A stretch of DNA of 9,642 bases, from assembly GCA_003241285.1 (NCBI GenBank), contig QFOT01000077.1, forward strand, positions 1 to 9,642, given 5' to 3'. The notes below the pieces were generated by a model. The model saw only the letters and a list, made by a program, of their open reading frames with translations, was not told the DNA's origin and did no database searches. Of this stretch, positions 1 to 6,681 are shown piece by piece (the first letter of the stretch is position 1; each line of letters opens with the position of its first letter). The translations under genes were made by a program, and so were the position numbers. This DNA is from Micavibrio aeruginosavorus. GTDB lineage: Bacteria; Pseudomonadota; Alphaproteobacteria; Micavibrionales; Micavibrionaceae.

Positions 1-18
1 TCCTGCAATGAGATAGTC

Positions 19-1446
19 ATGTTAACTGTAGCAATAGTGGGTCGGCCCAATGTCGGCAAATCGACCCTTTTTAACCGCCTGACAAAAAAACAGCTCGCGA
101 TCATCGACGATACGCCGGGCGTGACGCGTGACTGGCGCGAAGCGGAAGGCTCGATCCTTGACCGTAAAATCCGCGTCATCGATACCGCAGGTCTGGAAGA
201 GAAATTCGACGATTCCATTCAGGGCCGCATGCGTCGCCAGACAGAGCAAGCGCTTGGCATGGCTGACGTTGTCCTATTTATGATCGACGGTCGCGCTGGC
301 GTTACCATGCTTGATGAGCATTTTGGCGAATGGCTTCGCTCACAGAACAAGCCTGTGATCCTGCTGGCCAATAAAAGCGACAATGACGAAATTGGCGATG
401 AAGCCCGCAATGATGCGTATTCACTCGGCTTTGGCGATCCTATCCCGTTTTCGGTTATTCATGCTATTGGAGTGGACGAGCTTTATATCGCCCTGACCCC
501 TTTCTATCCCGAAGAAGAAACAGAAGAAGAAAAATTTGCCAATCATTCGCTGCACTGGCGTGATGAAGCACTGGACGAGCTTGAAGGCGATGAAGCTTTC
601 GATCTCGAAAAAATAATCGAAAAAGAAGACGATCAGAAACCGATCCGCATCGCCATTGTCGGTCGTCCCAATGCCGGAAAATCAACCTTGATGAACGCGC
701 TTCTCGAAGAGGACCGCGTCATTACAGGCCCCGAGGCTGGGCTCACGCGCGATGCCATCGCTGCCGACTGGTCATGGGGCGGACGCAGGTTCCGCCTTGT
801 CGATACGGCAGGCCTTCGCAAAAAAGCCCGCATTAATAACAAGATCGAAGAAATGGCGGTTGCCGACACGATGCGCGCCATACGTCTTTCCCAGATCGTT
901 ATCGTCATGATCGATGCGCAGAAAATGTTCGAAAAACAGGATTTACAAATTGCTGCCCATGTTATCGATGAAGGACGCTCTCTTGTTATCGGCGTCAACA
1001 AATGGGATTTGATCGAGAACAAACCTGAAGTGCTCGATGAGCTTAAATACCAGCTTGAAACCTCCCTCGCTCAGGTGCGTGAAATTCCGTTCGTTCCGAT
1101 GTCGGCTTTGCGCGAAACCGGCCTTGATAATTTGATGACCGCCGCCGTTAAATCCTATGACATCTGGAACAAGCGCGTGAATACCGGGAAACTCAACCGA
1201 TGGCTGGATGGCAAAGTCAGCGCCTATCCGCCGCCACTTGTTTCAGGCCGTCCAAATAAAATGCGCTATATGGCCCAGATCAACATTCGCCCCCCGACAT
1301 TTGCTTTGTGGATGTACCGCCCCGATGAACTACCGGATACCTATAAACGCTATCTGATGAACGGCCTGCGCGAAGATTTCGGCTTAAAGGGCGTGCCTAT
1401 CCGTCTTTTAACGCGATTGAGCCGTTCTAAATTCGAGAAAAAATAA
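19..1446 (+). CDS. der: Ribosome-associated GTPase Der (EngA)
   Basis: Der is an essential double-GTPase that helps mature the 50S ribosomal subunit in the cytoplasm. The 475-residue product has two tandem GTPase domains and a C-terminal KH-like domain. Domain 1 shows the P-loop GRPNVGKST (residues 8-16), DTPGVTRD (31-38), DTAGL (55-59) and NKSD (118-121). Domain 2 repeats the set with GRPNAGKST (215-223), a GLTRD switch (241-245), DTAGL (262-266) and NKWD (327-330). An acidic linker (about 165-207) separates them, and the KH-like part runs from about 385 to the end. The length is normal for the family. The ATG places the first P-loop at residue 8, as usual, with a weak GAG ribosome site at 10-12. 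The 18 bases before it are too short to name an upstream gene; stops fall in two frames there (9-11 and 14-16). It converges with the SDR gene. Confidence 0.98.
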   Translation: MLTVAIVGRPNVGKSTLFNRLTKKQLAIIDDTPGVTRDWREAEGSILDRKIRVIDTAGLEEKFDDSIQGRMRRQTEQALGMADVVLFMIDGRAGVTMLDEHFGEWLRSQNKPVILLANKSDNDEIGDEARNDAYSLGFGDPIPFSVIHAIGVDELYIALTPFYPEEETEEEKFANHSLHWRDEALDELEGDEAFDLEKIIEKEDDQKPIRIAIVGRPNAGKSTLMNALLEEDRVITGPEAGLTRDAIAADWSWGGRRFRLVDTAGLRKKARINNKIEEMAVADTMRAIRLSQIVIVMIDAQKMFEKQDLQIAAHVIDEGRSLVIGVNKWDLIENKPEVLDELKYQLETSLAQVREIPFVPMSALRETGLDNLMTAAVKSYDIWNKRVNTGKLNRWLDGKVSAYPPPLVSGRPNKMRYMAQINIRPPTFALWMYRPDELPDTYKRYLMNGLREDFGLKGVPIRLLTRLSRSKFEKK

Positions 1447-1457
1447 ACTTGATTGTC

Positions 1458-1477
1458 ATCCCTGCGAAAGCAGGGAT
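1458..1477. repeat. Perfect hairpin with GAAA loop, REP-like; possible shared terminator
   Basis: ATCCCTGC (1458-1465) and GCAGGGAT (1470-1477) form a perfect 8-bp stem closed by GAAA. It lies 11 bases past the der stop and 30 bases from the SDR stop, between convergent genes. The core resembles the GTCATCCC...GCGAAAGC...GGGAT dispersed palindromes found between genes in many proteobacteria (family recalled from general knowledge). No clear U-tract follows on either strand, so factor-independent termination would be weak. It could instead protect 3' ends or simply be a dispersed repeat. This is the only copy I noticed in the window. Confidence 0.7.
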
Positions 1478-1507
1478 ATCTTTCTCCACAAAGTTCGCGG
1501 TAAATCT

Positions 1508-2230
1508 CTATGCTTGAATATCATCAGGCGTAAAAATCCGCCCGTTGTCCTGACACTCTTCCGTAGCTAGATGAACAAAAAGCGGAACCAAATCTTCCGG
1601 CTGTTTTAAATCCGCGCCGTGATATCCGCCGGGAAATGCACCTTTAAGCATTGCCGTATCAACTGCGCCGGGCCGTACAATATTCACGCGTAAATTAGAT
1701 TGCTCGCTCTCGGCGGCATAGGTTCTCGCAAGATGAATGACTGCCGCCTTGCTCATGCCATAGGATCCGTAATACGGAACGGCATCGATCCCGAGGCCGG
1801 AGCCGACAAAAATCGCGCGTCCCGCTTTTGAATTTTTTAGCAAAGGGTCGAGCGTTCGGATCAGTTGCACATTCGCAAGCACATTCGTCGTGAAAGCGTC
1901 TTTCCAGTCTTTAATCGGTGAATGGGAAACAGGTGTCAACTTCCCCAAAATTCCGGCATTGGCGACAAATATATCAAGCTTACCGAATTTGTTATCGATC
2001 AAAGGCCCAAGCGCTTCCAATTGATCGATTTCTGTCAGGTCAAACGGTACCAGCGTTGCGCTGCCGCCAAAGGCCTTGATCCGGTCATCTATTTTTTCGA
2101 GATTGCGCTGACCGCGCGCCAATAAGACAACATGCGCACCTTCGCGGGCATAACTTTCCGCGACCGTCGCCCCAATCCCGCGCGATGCGCCGGTGATAAG
2201 AGCAACTTTGCCCTCTAACTTTTTAGTCAT
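1508..2230 (-). CDS. SDR-family NAD(P)-dependent oxidoreductase
   Basis: This is a classical short-chain dehydrogenase/reductase of 240 residues when started at 2230. The Rossmann cofactor motif TGASRGIG is at 13-20, NAG at 91-93, the active-site Asn at 116, Ser at 144, YxxxK at Tyr157/Lys161, and the PG motif at 187-188. The 13-residue Ser-to-Tyr spacing is canonical, so the catalytic tetrad looks intact. The substrate cannot be read from the sequence. The start is chosen at ATG 2230 because it puts the cofactor motif at the usual distance and overlaps the purF stop by 8 bases (ATGACTAA), which suggests translational coupling. A longer in-frame start at 2272 would add 14 residues lying inside purF and is unlikely. 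An SDR gene after purF is, as far as I recall, a common alphaproteobacterial arrangement; its link to purine synthesis is unknown. Confidence 0.93.
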   Translation of the reverse strand: MTKKLEGKVALITGASRGIGATVAESYAREGAHVVLLARGQRNLEKIDDRIKAFGGSATLVPFDLTEIDQLEALGPLIDNKFGKLDIFVANAGILGKLTPVSHSPIKDWKDAFTTNVLANVQLIRTLDPLLKNSKAGRAIFVGSGLGIDAVPYYGSYGMSKAAVIHLARTYAAESEQSNLRVNIVRPGAVDTAMLKGAFPGGYHGADLKQPEDLVPLFVHLATEECQDNGRIFTPDDIQA

Positions 2231-3701
2231 CTGCGCCGCCGACTTTATGCAGTCGTGTATCAAGTTTATCACCAGAGCAATTATAGGTGATTTGATCCGT
2301 CAGCTTGACGGCATAATCGCCCGTGAAACAGGCATCGCAATAGCCGGGGTCATTGGCAACGCGCCCCGGCTTGCCCATCGCTTTATACAATCCATCGATG
2401 GAAATATAGGCAAGAGAATCGACGCCGATATATTTGGCAATTTCTTCAATACTATGCGTATGCGCCAAAAGCTCCTCCGAGGACGGCGTATCGATCCCGT
2501 AGAAACAACTATATTTGCTTGGCGGTGAAGAAATGCGCATATGAACTTCGGAAGCACCGGCAGCACGCATCATTTCAACGATTTTACGGGACGTCGTTCC
2601 GCGGACGATAGAATCATCGACGAGAACGATTCTTTTGCCTTGCACGAGTGAGCGGTTCGCATTGTGTTTCATTTTCACGCCCAAATGGCGAATGCGCTGT
2701 GTCGGCTCGATAAAAGTGCGTCCGACATAATGATTCCGAATAATTCCAAGCTCGAACGGAATACCGGCAGCTTCCGCATATCCGATTGCTGCCGGAACGC
2801 CGGAATCCGGAACCGGCACAACGATATCGACATTGCATGGATTTTCTTCAGCCAACGTCGCGCCGATTTTTTTCCGCATTTCATATATCGACTTGCCGCC
2901 CATTTCGGAATCAGGCCGGGCAAAATAAATATATTCAAAAATACAAAGACGTGATTGCGCAGTCTCTAATGGGCGTAAAGATTTCAAACCATCCTTGGTG
3001 ATGACAACCATTTCGCCCGGCTCTACATCGCGCACATAATCCGCCCCGATAATGTCGAACGCGCATGTTTCTGAGGCCAATATGTAAGCATCGCCTAGTT
3101 TCCCGATTGAAAGCGGACGAAAACCGTGCGCATCGCGCACACCGATCAACTGGTTTTCCGAGAAAGCGAGCAAGGAATAGGCTCCCTCGATACGCTTGAG
3201 CGCCTCGACAAAACGATCTACGACAGTCTCTTTTTTAGACAGCGCAACCAGATGGATAATGACTTCCGTATCCGTCGATGACTGGAAAAGACTGCCGCGC
3301 CCGACAAGCTCTTCCTTGATGGTGAGCGCATTCGTCAGATTCCCGTTATGCGCGATAGCAAAGCCACCGAAGGAGAGATCGCCATAAAGCGGCTGCACGT
3401 TGCGAAGTCCGGCACCACCCGTTGTCGCGTAACGGTTATGACCGATAGCGGCGGAGCCTTTAAGCTTAGCAATCGTGGCAGAATCACTAAAGATTTCGTC
3501 GACCAAACCAACATCTCTATGCGCCAGAAAATTTTCCCCGTCGAAACTGACGATCCCGGAGGCTTCCTGTCCACGATGCTGAAGGGCATGAAGGCCAAGG
3601 GCCGTTAGGGTAGATGCATCTTCATGACCGAATATCCCAAAAATGCCGCATTCTTCTTTGAGCTTATCGTCATCAAAAGGAATCGTTGTTAAATTATTCA
3701 T
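2223..3701 (-). CDS. purF: Amidophosphoribosyltransferase PurF (Fe-S cluster type)
   Basis: PurF catalyses the first committed step of de novo purine synthesis: PRPP plus glutamine gives 5-phosphoribosylamine. The 492-residue product starts with a 17-residue propeptide ending before Cys18, the glutaminase nucleophile (EECGIFGIFG). Type II glutaminase motifs follow: GHNRYATTG (88-96), HNGN (118-121) and STDTE (142-146). The phosphoribosyltransferase domain carries the PRPP-binding motif VLVDDSIVRGTTSRK (359-373). Cys253, Cys399, Cys455 and Cys458 are spaced 146, 56 and 3, almost exactly like the four 4Fe-4S ligands of the Bacillus subtilis enzyme. This points to the cluster-containing, propeptide-processed class, unlike E. 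coli PurF. The start overlaps the cvpA stop by 8 bases (ATGAATAA), with a possible AAAGG ribosome site about 10 bases upstream. Feedback control by purine nucleotides is expected from the family. Confidence 0.98.
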   Translation of the reverse strand: MNNLTTIPFDDDKLKEECGIFGIFGHEDASTLTALGLHALQHRGQEASGIVSFDGENFLAHRDVGLVDEIFSDSATIAKLKGSAAIGHNRYATTGGAGLRNVQPLYGDLSFGGFAIAHNGNLTNALTIKEELVGRGSLFQSSTDTEVIIHLVALSKKETVVDRFVEALKRIEGAYSLLAFSENQLIGVRDAHGFRPLSIGKLGDAYILASETCAFDIIGADYVRDVEPGEMVVITKDGLKSLRPLETAQSRLCIFEYIYFARPDSEMGGKSIYEMRKKIGATLAEENPCNVDIVVPVPDSGVPAAIGYAEAAGIPFELGIIRNHYVGRTFIEPTQRIRHLGVKMKHNANRSLVQGKRIVLVDDSIVRGTTSRKIVEMMRAAGASEVHMRISSPPSKYSCFYGIDTPSSEELLAHTHSIEEIAKYIGVDSLAYISIDGLYKAMGKPGRVANDPGYCDACFTGDYAVKLTDQITYNCSGDKLDTRLHKVGGADD

Positions 3702-4446
3702 TCGGCGCAGACCTTTCTGGCAAAACCTGATCTTTATCGGACTCTGTGTCGATAAGTTGATCTAGGCTTTTACGTTCTTCATCACTATAGGCTGGAAGCT
3801 TGTCAGCGGCTTTTTTAAGTTCATCCACTTGCTCTTGCGCCCGTTCAGCGGCATTTCCGCCGATGGCCTGAATTTCACGCAGTTTATCACGGGCGACGCT
3901 GCTCGATGTTTCAGTATCTTCGTTATTCGGCATAAAGCCATCCAGCCAGTCTGAAACGGCTTCGATATAGACGATGGTTTTTGACTTACCCAAAATCTCT
4001 TTTTTGTTTTTATCCGGGATAAGATGGTCCAGCACCATGTAGATAATGCCCAGGAATAAGAGCGCGCGAGCAATACCGAAGACAACCCCGAGTGTACGAT
4101 CGACTGGCCCTAGGCCGATAGCGCGGATCGAGGCCGACAGGAAGTAGCTGATAAGTTGAAGGATCAGAAAGACCGCTATAAAAATACCGGCATAGGTGCA
4201 TATTTGAGCTGCTATATCATAGGAAATTAAACCAAAAAGCTGCCCATCACCTTCACCAAACCAGCCACGGACGACAGGAACGATTTTGCCGCCAAACAAA
4301 TAGGCGGCCATCGCACCACCGATAACGCCGAATATTGTTAGTACTTCACGCACAAAGCCGCGAAAAAACGATATACCCGCCGAAACGAGAATAATCAGGA
4401 CGATGCCGATATCTATAATTGCCGAGATGCTCATGAATAGGCTCAT
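3694..4446 (-). CDS. cvpA: CvpA-family inner-membrane protein
   Basis: CvpA was named from E. coli, where it is needed for colicin V production and sits in an operon with purF; its molecular role is still unclear. The 250-residue product has four hydrophobic segments in its first 140 residues (about 9-27, 32-52, 74-103 and 117-139). It carries the family hallmarks FFRGFVREVLTI (27-38) and GPVDRTLGVVFGIARALL (113-130). The C-terminal 100 residues are hydrophilic and charged, probably cytoplasmic and partly helical, which is typical of the longer alphaproteobacterial versions. A start at the internal ATG 4434 (residue 5) is equally plausible or better: it has GAG seven bases upstream, whereas 4446 has no visible ribosome site. 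A weak promoter-like pair (TTGCAA 4469-4474, TATGAA 4446-4451, spacing 17) would also only allow the 4434 start. It lies 38 bases after radA and overlaps purF. Confidence 0.93.
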   Translation of the reverse strand: MSLFMSISAIIDIGIVLIILVSAGISFFRGFVREVLTIFGVIGGAMAAYLFGGKIVPVVRGWFGEGDGQLFGLISYDIAAQICTYAGIFIAVFLILQLISYFLSASIRAIGLGPVDRTLGVVFGIARALLFLGIIYMVLDHLIPDKNKKEILGKSKTIVYIEAVSDWLDGFMPNNEDTETSSSVARDKLREIQAIGGNAAERAQEQVDELKKAADKLPAYSDEERKSLDQLIDTESDKDQVLPERSAPNE

Positions 4447-4484
4447 TCATAGGGAAAACAGGATATATTTGCAAGCTCGGAAGG

Positions 4485-5891
4485 TTAGCCCGCAGCTTTT
4501 TTCATCGGCACTACCCCGCCCTCGCGCATCATGCGCACGAGATCGTCCAGATCACCTATTTCATGCATTTTAAGGCCGTCGGGCGCCGAAACGCGCTTGT
4601 CTTTTTTATGTCGCTCGGCGCAGCACGCTTCTGTAAATCCGAGCTTGGCGGCTTCTTTCATCCGCAAATCCTGCTGGGCCACGGGCCGTACTTCGCCCGA
4701 TAACCCGACTTCTCCAAAAAACACGGTTTGCGATGGCACAGGCGAATTTTGCAATGAGCTTATCAAGGCCGCAGCCACGGCCAGATCGGCGGCAGGTTCG
4801 GTAATGCGAATGCCGCCCGCCATATTGAGATAAATTTCAGAGCCCGAAAAAACCAGGCCGCATCTGGCTTCCAAAACCGCAATCACCATAGCGAGGCGGT
4901 TTGAGTCCCAGCCGACGACAGCCCGGCGCGGCGTACCGTATGGCGAGGGCGCTACCAAGGCCTGAACTTCCACTAATATAGGACGTGTACCTTCAAGCCC
5001 GGCAAAGACAGCAGAGCCTGTTACATTTTGCTGACGCTGGGATAGAAACAATGCGGAAGGATTGGGCACCTCGGACAATCCCATATCGCCCATTTCAAAA
5101 ACGCCGATTTCATCCGTAGGTCCGAAGCGGTTTTTCACGGTGCGCAAAATCCTGAAATGATGCCCGCGATCCCCTTCGAAATAGAGAACGGTATCCACCA
5201 TATGTTCAAGCACACGTGGGCCAGCAATCTGCCCGTCTTTTGTCACATGTCCGACAAAAAATACGGAAGTCCCTGTTTTCTTGGCAATGCGGATTAATTC
5301 CTGTGCAGCTGTGCGCACCTGTGACACAGTGCCCGGCGCGCTTTCGACTGTATCGACATACATGGTCTGAATGGAATCGATGATTAAAACATCACAAGAA
5401 TTTTCTTCGATAGTCGCTGCAATTTCGCGAACATTTGTCGCGCTCGCAAGGGCTACTGGCGCATTGGACAATCCCAATCGCTGCGCCCGCAGCCGCACTT
5501 GATCGACCGCTTCTTCACCCGAAATGTAAACGCATTTCAACCCCTTGGTCGCCAGCGCACAAACGGCTTGCAGTAATAAAGTCGATTTACCGATCCCCGG
5601 ATCGCCGCCGATTAACACGGCGGAGCCCGGCACAATTCCACCACCCGTCACGCGGTCAAACTCGCCCATGCCTGTCTTGGCACGGTTAATCTTCTTCTCA
5701 TCCTGCACATGCAGATCTGCAAGCTCGAGTGTTTTAGATTTTCTGGTCGAACCTAAACTTTTCGGAGGCCCCGCCTCGACGGTCTCAGCCGTAATTGAAT
5801 TCCATTCATTACAAGCCTCGCATTTTCCTGCCCAGCGTGACGTCACGCTTCCGCAATTCTGACAGACATAAGAAGTTTTTGACTTGGCCAT
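4485..5891 (-). CDS. radA: DNA repair protein RadA (Sms)
   Basis: RadA is a RecA-like ATPase and branch-migration helicase that processes recombination intermediates with RecA in the cytoplasm. The 468-residue product has the expected order. An N-terminal zinc finger has Cys10, Cys13, Cys24 and Cys27. A RecA-type ATPase follows, with Walker A GDPGIGKST (96-104) and Walker B VLIIDS (168-173). The RadA signature KNRFG is at 253-257. A Lon-protease-like C-terminal domain begins around residue 290 and includes a PSPYGTPRRAVVGWD-type segment. The length is normal and no key residue is missing. The ATG at 5891 has no convincing ribosome site. The 52 bases upstream carry a LexA-type direct repeat and a promoter whose predicted start falls at about the ATG (annotated separately), so SOS control and leaderless translation are inferred. 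Confidence 0.98.
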   Translation of the reverse strand: MAKSKTSYVCQNCGSVTSRWAGKCEACNEWNSITAETVEAGPPKSLGSTRKSKTLELADLHVQDEKKINRAKTGMGEFDRVTGGGIVPGSAVLIGGDPGIGKSTLLLQAVCALATKGLKCVYISGEEAVDQVRLRAQRLGLSNAPVALASATNVREIAATIEENSCDVLIIDSIQTMYVDTVESAPGTVSQVRTAAQELIRIAKKTGTSVFFVGHVTKDGQIAGPRVLEHMVDTVLYFEGDRGHHFRILRTVKNRFGPTDEIGVFEMGDMGLSEVPNPSALFLSQRQQNVTGSAVFAGLEGTRPILVEVQALVAPSPYGTPRRAVVGWDSNRLAMVIAVLEARCGLVFSGSEIYLNMAGGIRITEPAADLAVAAALISSLQNSPVPSQTVFFGEVGLSGEVRPVAQQDLRMKEAAKLGFTEACCAERHKKDKRVSAPDGLKMHEIGDLDDLVRMMREGGVVPMKKAAG

Positions 5892-5897
5892 GCCAGT

Positions 5898-5925
5898 ATT
5901 ATGCCTGATTCCATACCAAAATCAA
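5898..5925 (-). promoter_or_regulatory. Candidate radA promoter (leaderless)
   Basis: Reading the minus strand, TTGATT (5925-5920, 4 of 6 consensus) and CATAAT (5903-5898, 5 of 6) are separated by 16 bases. Only six bases lie between the -10 and the radA ATG, so transcription would begin at or within a base or two of the start codon. The absence of a ribosome site upstream of radA fits this. This is a sequence prediction only. Confidence 0.55.
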
Positions 5926-5940
5926 GAACATTTAGAGAAC
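5926..5940 (-). promoter_or_regulatory. Candidate LexA (SOS) operator, GTTC-N7-GTTC
   Basis: The minus strand reads GTTCTCTAAATGTTC, an exact GTTC-N7-GTTC direct repeat. That is the established LexA recognition motif of Alphaproteobacteria, different from the CTGT-N8-ACAG palindrome of enterics. It abuts the predicted -35 of the radA promoter and begins three bases after the stop codon of the EAL-like gene, so bound LexA should block polymerase. I noticed no second exact copy in the window by eye. All eight fixed positions match, and the target is a repair gene, which makes chance unlikely. Confidence 0.7.
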
Positions 5941-5943
5941 AAA

Positions 5944-6681
5944 TTAAATTCCCTGCGTCAGTACGCCCGGATAATTGGCAAATATATTTTCGCGGTCATT
6001 GAACGTAACGCGCTCGACGACAATGGATAAATGCGAAAAACGGCTTTTTAAGATTTCAACACCCGGCTTGGCGTCTTTCATGTCTATTTTTACCATGTCG
6101 CAGACAGGTGCCAATCCTTCCAGACGGTCTTCCCCTATCTCGAAATCATGGTCATCTATAATCAGGACATACCCTTTATCGCCAATCAGGCGCGAGGAAA
6201 TTTTTTCAAGACATCTGACTTGCTCTCTGGTTGGCACATGCGGCTCGACAATCTCGAACATCACGTCCCCTTTTTTCAAGGCCTTCGTATCAATTAAATC
6301 GTCGACAAGCGCCAGAAATTCAGGCTCGCATAACGAGGAAAGATGGACGTTGACAGCAACCGGTAAGCGTTTTTTTTCTACCGCCGCCGCTATTGCCAAT
6401 GGCACCAGGAATTTATCAGCCTTGACCTGCCATTCAGACGGCATATCGCGGAGCCGGTCAAAATAGATATTATTCGCCAGCGCGGAGCCGTCGGCGTTTT
6501 TTAAAACAGCCAGCGCTTCATACGCCGTAACTTTATTTTCATCGACATCCCGATATTGCTGGAACATAAAGCCAGGCCTGTGCGGATGATCCCAGATTTC
6601 CATTTTGGCAGCGTCCGTTTGGTGAAGATTGATTTTCTGCATTTCAGCCAGACTGAAACACTGTTGGTCAAAAGCTGTCAA
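5944..6681 (-). CDS. Compact divergent EAL-domain protein
   Basis: This 245-residue protein aligns by motif with EAL domains, which bind or hydrolyse cyclic-di-GMP. Visible are YEALAVL (EAL at 55-57), VNVHLSS (Asn111), FEIVE (Glu143, Glu146), IIDDHD (Asp176-Asp177), MVKID (Lys198), VVERV (Glu223) and a terminal TQGI (Gln243). The metal and catalytic positions thus mostly have the right residue and order. However, the usual DDFG loop is DDHD, AEGVE is VERVT, the Lys-to-Glu stretch is about ten residues shorter than usual, and the chain stops at QG, where canonical domains continue with Y and a short tail. It could be a weak phosphodiesterase or a c-di-GMP-binding effector. No GGDEF domain, signal peptide or membrane segment is seen. 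The start is TTG at 6681, directly after the heparinase-like stop and nine bases after AGAG (6691-6694). ATG 6642 (residue 14) is the alternative. Confidence 0.75.
   Translation of the reverse strand: MTAFDQQCFSLAEMQKINLHQTDAAKMEIWDHPHRPGFMFQQYRDVDENKVTAYEALAVLKNADGSALANNIYFDRLRDMPSEWQVKADKFLVPLAIAAAVEKKRLPVAVNVHLSSLCEPEFLALVDDLIDTKALKKGDVMFEIVEPHVPTREQVRCLEKISSRLIGDKGYVLIIDDHDFEIGEDRLEGLAPVCDMVKIDMKDAKPGVEILKSRFSHLSIVVERVTFNDRENIFANYPGVLTQGI

Noticed and set aside
633..1022. 129-codon minus-strand open frame inside der
   Set aside because: It is antisense to the second GTPase domain of an intact der and shows no domain of its own.
2231..2272. Longer N-terminus for the SDR protein starting at 2272
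   Set aside because: The extra 14 residues lie wholly inside purF, do not look like an SDR N-terminus, and the ATG at 2230 gives the canonical cofactor-motif position and a coupled overlap.
5975..6466. 163-codon open frame on the plus strand opposite the EAL-like gene
   Set aside because: It is Ser/Arg-rich with no recognisable domain, lies antisense to a gene with clear EAL motifs, and looks like a shadow frame.
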